Source: an uncultured Prevotellaceae bacterium
Lineage (GTDB): Bacteria > Bacteroidota > Bacteroidia > Bacteroidales > Bacteroidaceae
NCBI GenBank assembly: GCA_902790625.1
Contig: CADASP010000018.1
Span: forward strand, 62,001-126,000
Length of the DNA: 64,000 nucleotides
Direction: 5' to 3'
Shown here: one piece after another, positions 62,673-64,000 of the stretch
Layout: every line of letters starts with the position of its first letter
Numbering within the stretch: position 1 is the stretch's first letter
Made by a program: the position numbers and the translations under genes
Notes under the pieces: model-generated
Databases searched by the model: none
Seen by the model: only the letters and a program-made list of their open reading frames with translations
Told to the model about the DNA's origin: nothing

Positions 62673-62891
62673 TTACTGTTCGGTGGGGGTGTATTCGTGT
62701 ATATGGTCGGCAAACTCGCTCCAGCCTTCTGCTTGGCGGTAGGCGTCGAGTGAGCCGACGGGGACGTAGATTTCGGGGTCGGGATAGTTGTCGCCCGCCG
62801 AGCCGGTGATGTGCAGCTGTCCGCCCTCCGAGTCGAAGGCTGGCGGCACGGGCGACTCCACGTAGAGGCGCCTGATGTGTGTGACCAGCGA
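62673..62891 (-). pseudogene. C-terminal part of the LRR protein beyond an in-frame TGA
   Basis: Directly after the TGA at 62894-62892 the same frame goes on for 72 codons to TAA: SLVTHIRRLYVESPVPPAFD, then EIYVPVGSLDAYRQAEGWSE and FADHIHEYTP. The YVPxGSxxAYxxAxGWxxF segment is the usual end of BspA-type LRR proteins, so this is the missing C-terminus. Confidence 0.8.
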
Positions 62892-64000
62892 TCAGGGGCC
62901 TATGCGGGTTATTGATGTGGGGATGGTGAGCTCTTCGGGGTTGAAGAGGTTGAAGCACTCGTCGCTCAGGCTGGTGACAGTGCGGGGAATGGTGGCCTTG
63001 GCACTGCCTGAGACCATCATGTTGGTGCGGGTCTCGATGATGGCATTGCAGCTGTCGCGGCTGTCGTAGACGGGGTTGTCAGGGCTTACCACCACGCTCG
63101 TCAGCTCCTGGATGGCCGACACCGCCGTGGTGGCGATGCTGGTGGTGGCGGCGGGGATGTAGATGGAGTGGAGCGCTGACTTCATAAAGGCGTTGTTTTC
63201 GATTGTTTGCAGTTGCTCTGGCAGGTCGATGTGTTCGAGTGACTGACAATAGTAGAATGCCCATGCCCTGATGCGGGTGATGGTGGCTGGCAGCTGGATG
63301 CTGCGCAGGGCATGGCAACGTTCGAAGTCGCTGATGCCAATCTCTTGCAGACCGGTGAAAAAGCGCAGCTCGTCGAACTGCTGTATCACGGGATTGCAGC
63401 TGAAGACGGCGTTGAGGGCCGTCACGGCCTGTGCTTCGTCTATCTGCAGCTCACGGTCGCCGTTCTTGTCCCAGTGCTTCAGGCAGATGGACTTCACCTC
63501 GGCATCGGCAAACACGACGTTGTTTTTCATCAGCGGGCGTAGCGCTCTCCAATCCACGCGGTCATCTGTGGTGAGGTCAATATATTTCGGCACGAAGATG
63601 TCGGTCAGCGCCGGGCAGTTCTGCAGCGGGCTGACCCCCATGTTGTTGGAGGGCATCACCGCTTCGAACACCACGGTCTGCAGCGCCTGGCAGTCGTCCA
63701 TGCAGTGGTCGCCGATGCCTGCCACGGTGCTCGGCACGGTGAGCATCTGCAGGCCTGTGTTGCGGAAGGCGTTCTTTCGGAAGAAGCGCACATGGCGGGG
63801 CAGGGTGAGCTGTCGCAGTGCTGTGCAGTCGTGGAAGGCATCGCGGCTGATTTCGGTGAGGCCTGAGAAGAACTGCAACTCGTGGAAGCTGGTGATGTGG
63901 CGGTTGGCGGTGAACACGCTGTCGAGCGAGGTCACGGCGGCCGCCTCGTCGTAGCTCAGCTCGCCGTCGTGGTCGGTGTCCCAGTGGGCGACGCACAGGC
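62892..64000 (-). CDS. EF-hand/BspA-type leucine-rich repeat protein (5' partial, premature stop)
   Basis: The frame runs off the window at 64000, so signal peptide and start are not seen; 368 residues are visible. Two copies of an EF-hand or dockerin-like loop (DTDHDGELSYDEA near the window edge; DKNGDRELQIDEA) each precede an LRR_5 block (FFSGLTEISRDAFHDCTALR; FFTGLQEIGISDFERCHALR). BspA-like proteins are surface proteins of Bacteroidales that bind host or other bacterial surfaces. The frame stops at a TGA (62894-62892) just after TSITRIGP although coding potential continues. Probably a broken gene or a sequencing error. Confidence 0.8.
   Translation of the reverse strand, partial: LCVAHWDTDHDGELSYDEAAAVTSLDSVFTANRHITSFHELQFFSGLTEISRDAFHDCTALRQLTLPRHVRFFRKNAFRNTGLQMLTVPSTVAGIGDHCMDDCQALQTVVFEAVMPSNNMGVSPLQNCPALTDIFVPKYIDLTTDDRVDWRALRPLMKNNVVFADAEVKSICLKHWDKNGDRELQIDEAQAVTALNAVFSCNPVIQQFDELRFFTGLQEIGISDFERCHALRSIQLPATITRIRAWAFYYCQSLEHIDLPEQLQTIENNAFMKSALHSIYIPAATTSIATTAVSAIQELTSVVVSPDNPVYDSRDSCNAIIETRTNMMVSGSAKATIPRTVTSLSDECFNLFNPEELTIPTSITRIGP

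Noticed and set aside
62892..62894. Selenocysteine at the in-frame TGA of the LRR gene
   Set aside because: The site is in a structural repeat protein with no redox motif, and no selenoprotein machinery or convincing downstream hairpin was seen; a nonsense change or read error is simpler.

Overview
The window reads as chromosomal DNA of a Bacteroidota bacterium, most probably Prevotellaceae (Prevotella sensu lato). The reasons are the many promoters of the form TTTG-N19-21-TAnnTTTG, the lack of Shine-Dalgarno motifs, and typical family members: HU-HIG protein, BT4734/DUF3987 pair, GldH, PSP1-domain protein, OMP_b-brl receptors, FimB/Mfa2-like lipoprotein, BspA-type leucine-rich repeat proteins and a gliding-type C-terminal domain. 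No rRNA, tRNA or CRISPR array was recognised.

Layout. 1-801 is the end of atpG. 1.0-6.6 kb is an accessory cassette: an HU-like protein, 22-bp tandem repeats, then a 4.66-kb segment bounded by perfect 33-bp inverted repeats that carries an unknown gene, a small protein, a BT4734-type primase-like protein and a DUF3987 helicase-like protein. 6.9-15.6 kb is a glycan-use operon: a very large PL11 rhamnogalacturonan lyase, a GH3 glycosidase with PA14 insert, and a sugar:H+ symporter. 15.7-17.6 kb is the agmatine-to-putrescine pair aguA-aguB. 17.7-23.6 kb holds a uracil-DNA glycosylase-like gene, a TonB-dependent receptor, a polysaccharide export lipoprotein, a small outer-membrane barrel and an ECF sigma factor. 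24.5-35.7 kb is one long leftward operon: PSP1 protein, gldH, nucleotidyltransferase-like, DUF5686 outer-membrane protein and an AddAB-like helicase-nuclease pair. 36-41 kb holds a cytidylate-kinase-like protein, a TerB-DnaJ protein, an AlkZ-related protein coupled to msrC, and trmN6. 41-53 kb holds an outer-membrane receptor with an RGG-like tail, a DEAD-box helicase, a fimbrial-type lipoprotein, ftsZ, uvrA and a gliding-type protein.

53-62 kb is visibly AT-richer and looks like an island. It has a YafQ-type toxin-antitoxin pair, a higBA pair and an AAA/DUF4143 ATPase interleaved with decayed copies of a small Asp-box protein gene. It then has a candidate radical-SAM peptide (RiPP) cluster: a 47-residue Cys-containing precursor too short for standard gene calling, a PqqD-like/radical SAM/SPASM maturase, an amidohydrolase and LRR proteins. 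62.7-64 kb is a secreted EF-hand/LRR protein whose reading frame is broken by one in-frame TGA.

The intergenic DNA is full of structured repeats. I separate: (1) a modular palindromic element (four copies, with 0, 1, 2 and 1 internal modules), one copy of which can be compared with an apparently empty site; (2) a NotI-containing palindrome (two copies); (3) a paired-hairpin element with a 58-bp spacer whose miniature reading frame forms the start of two genes; (4) heptanucleotide tandem repeats, present also inside uvrA as an in-frame 63-codon insert. All functional calls come from reading the sequence; no database search was run.
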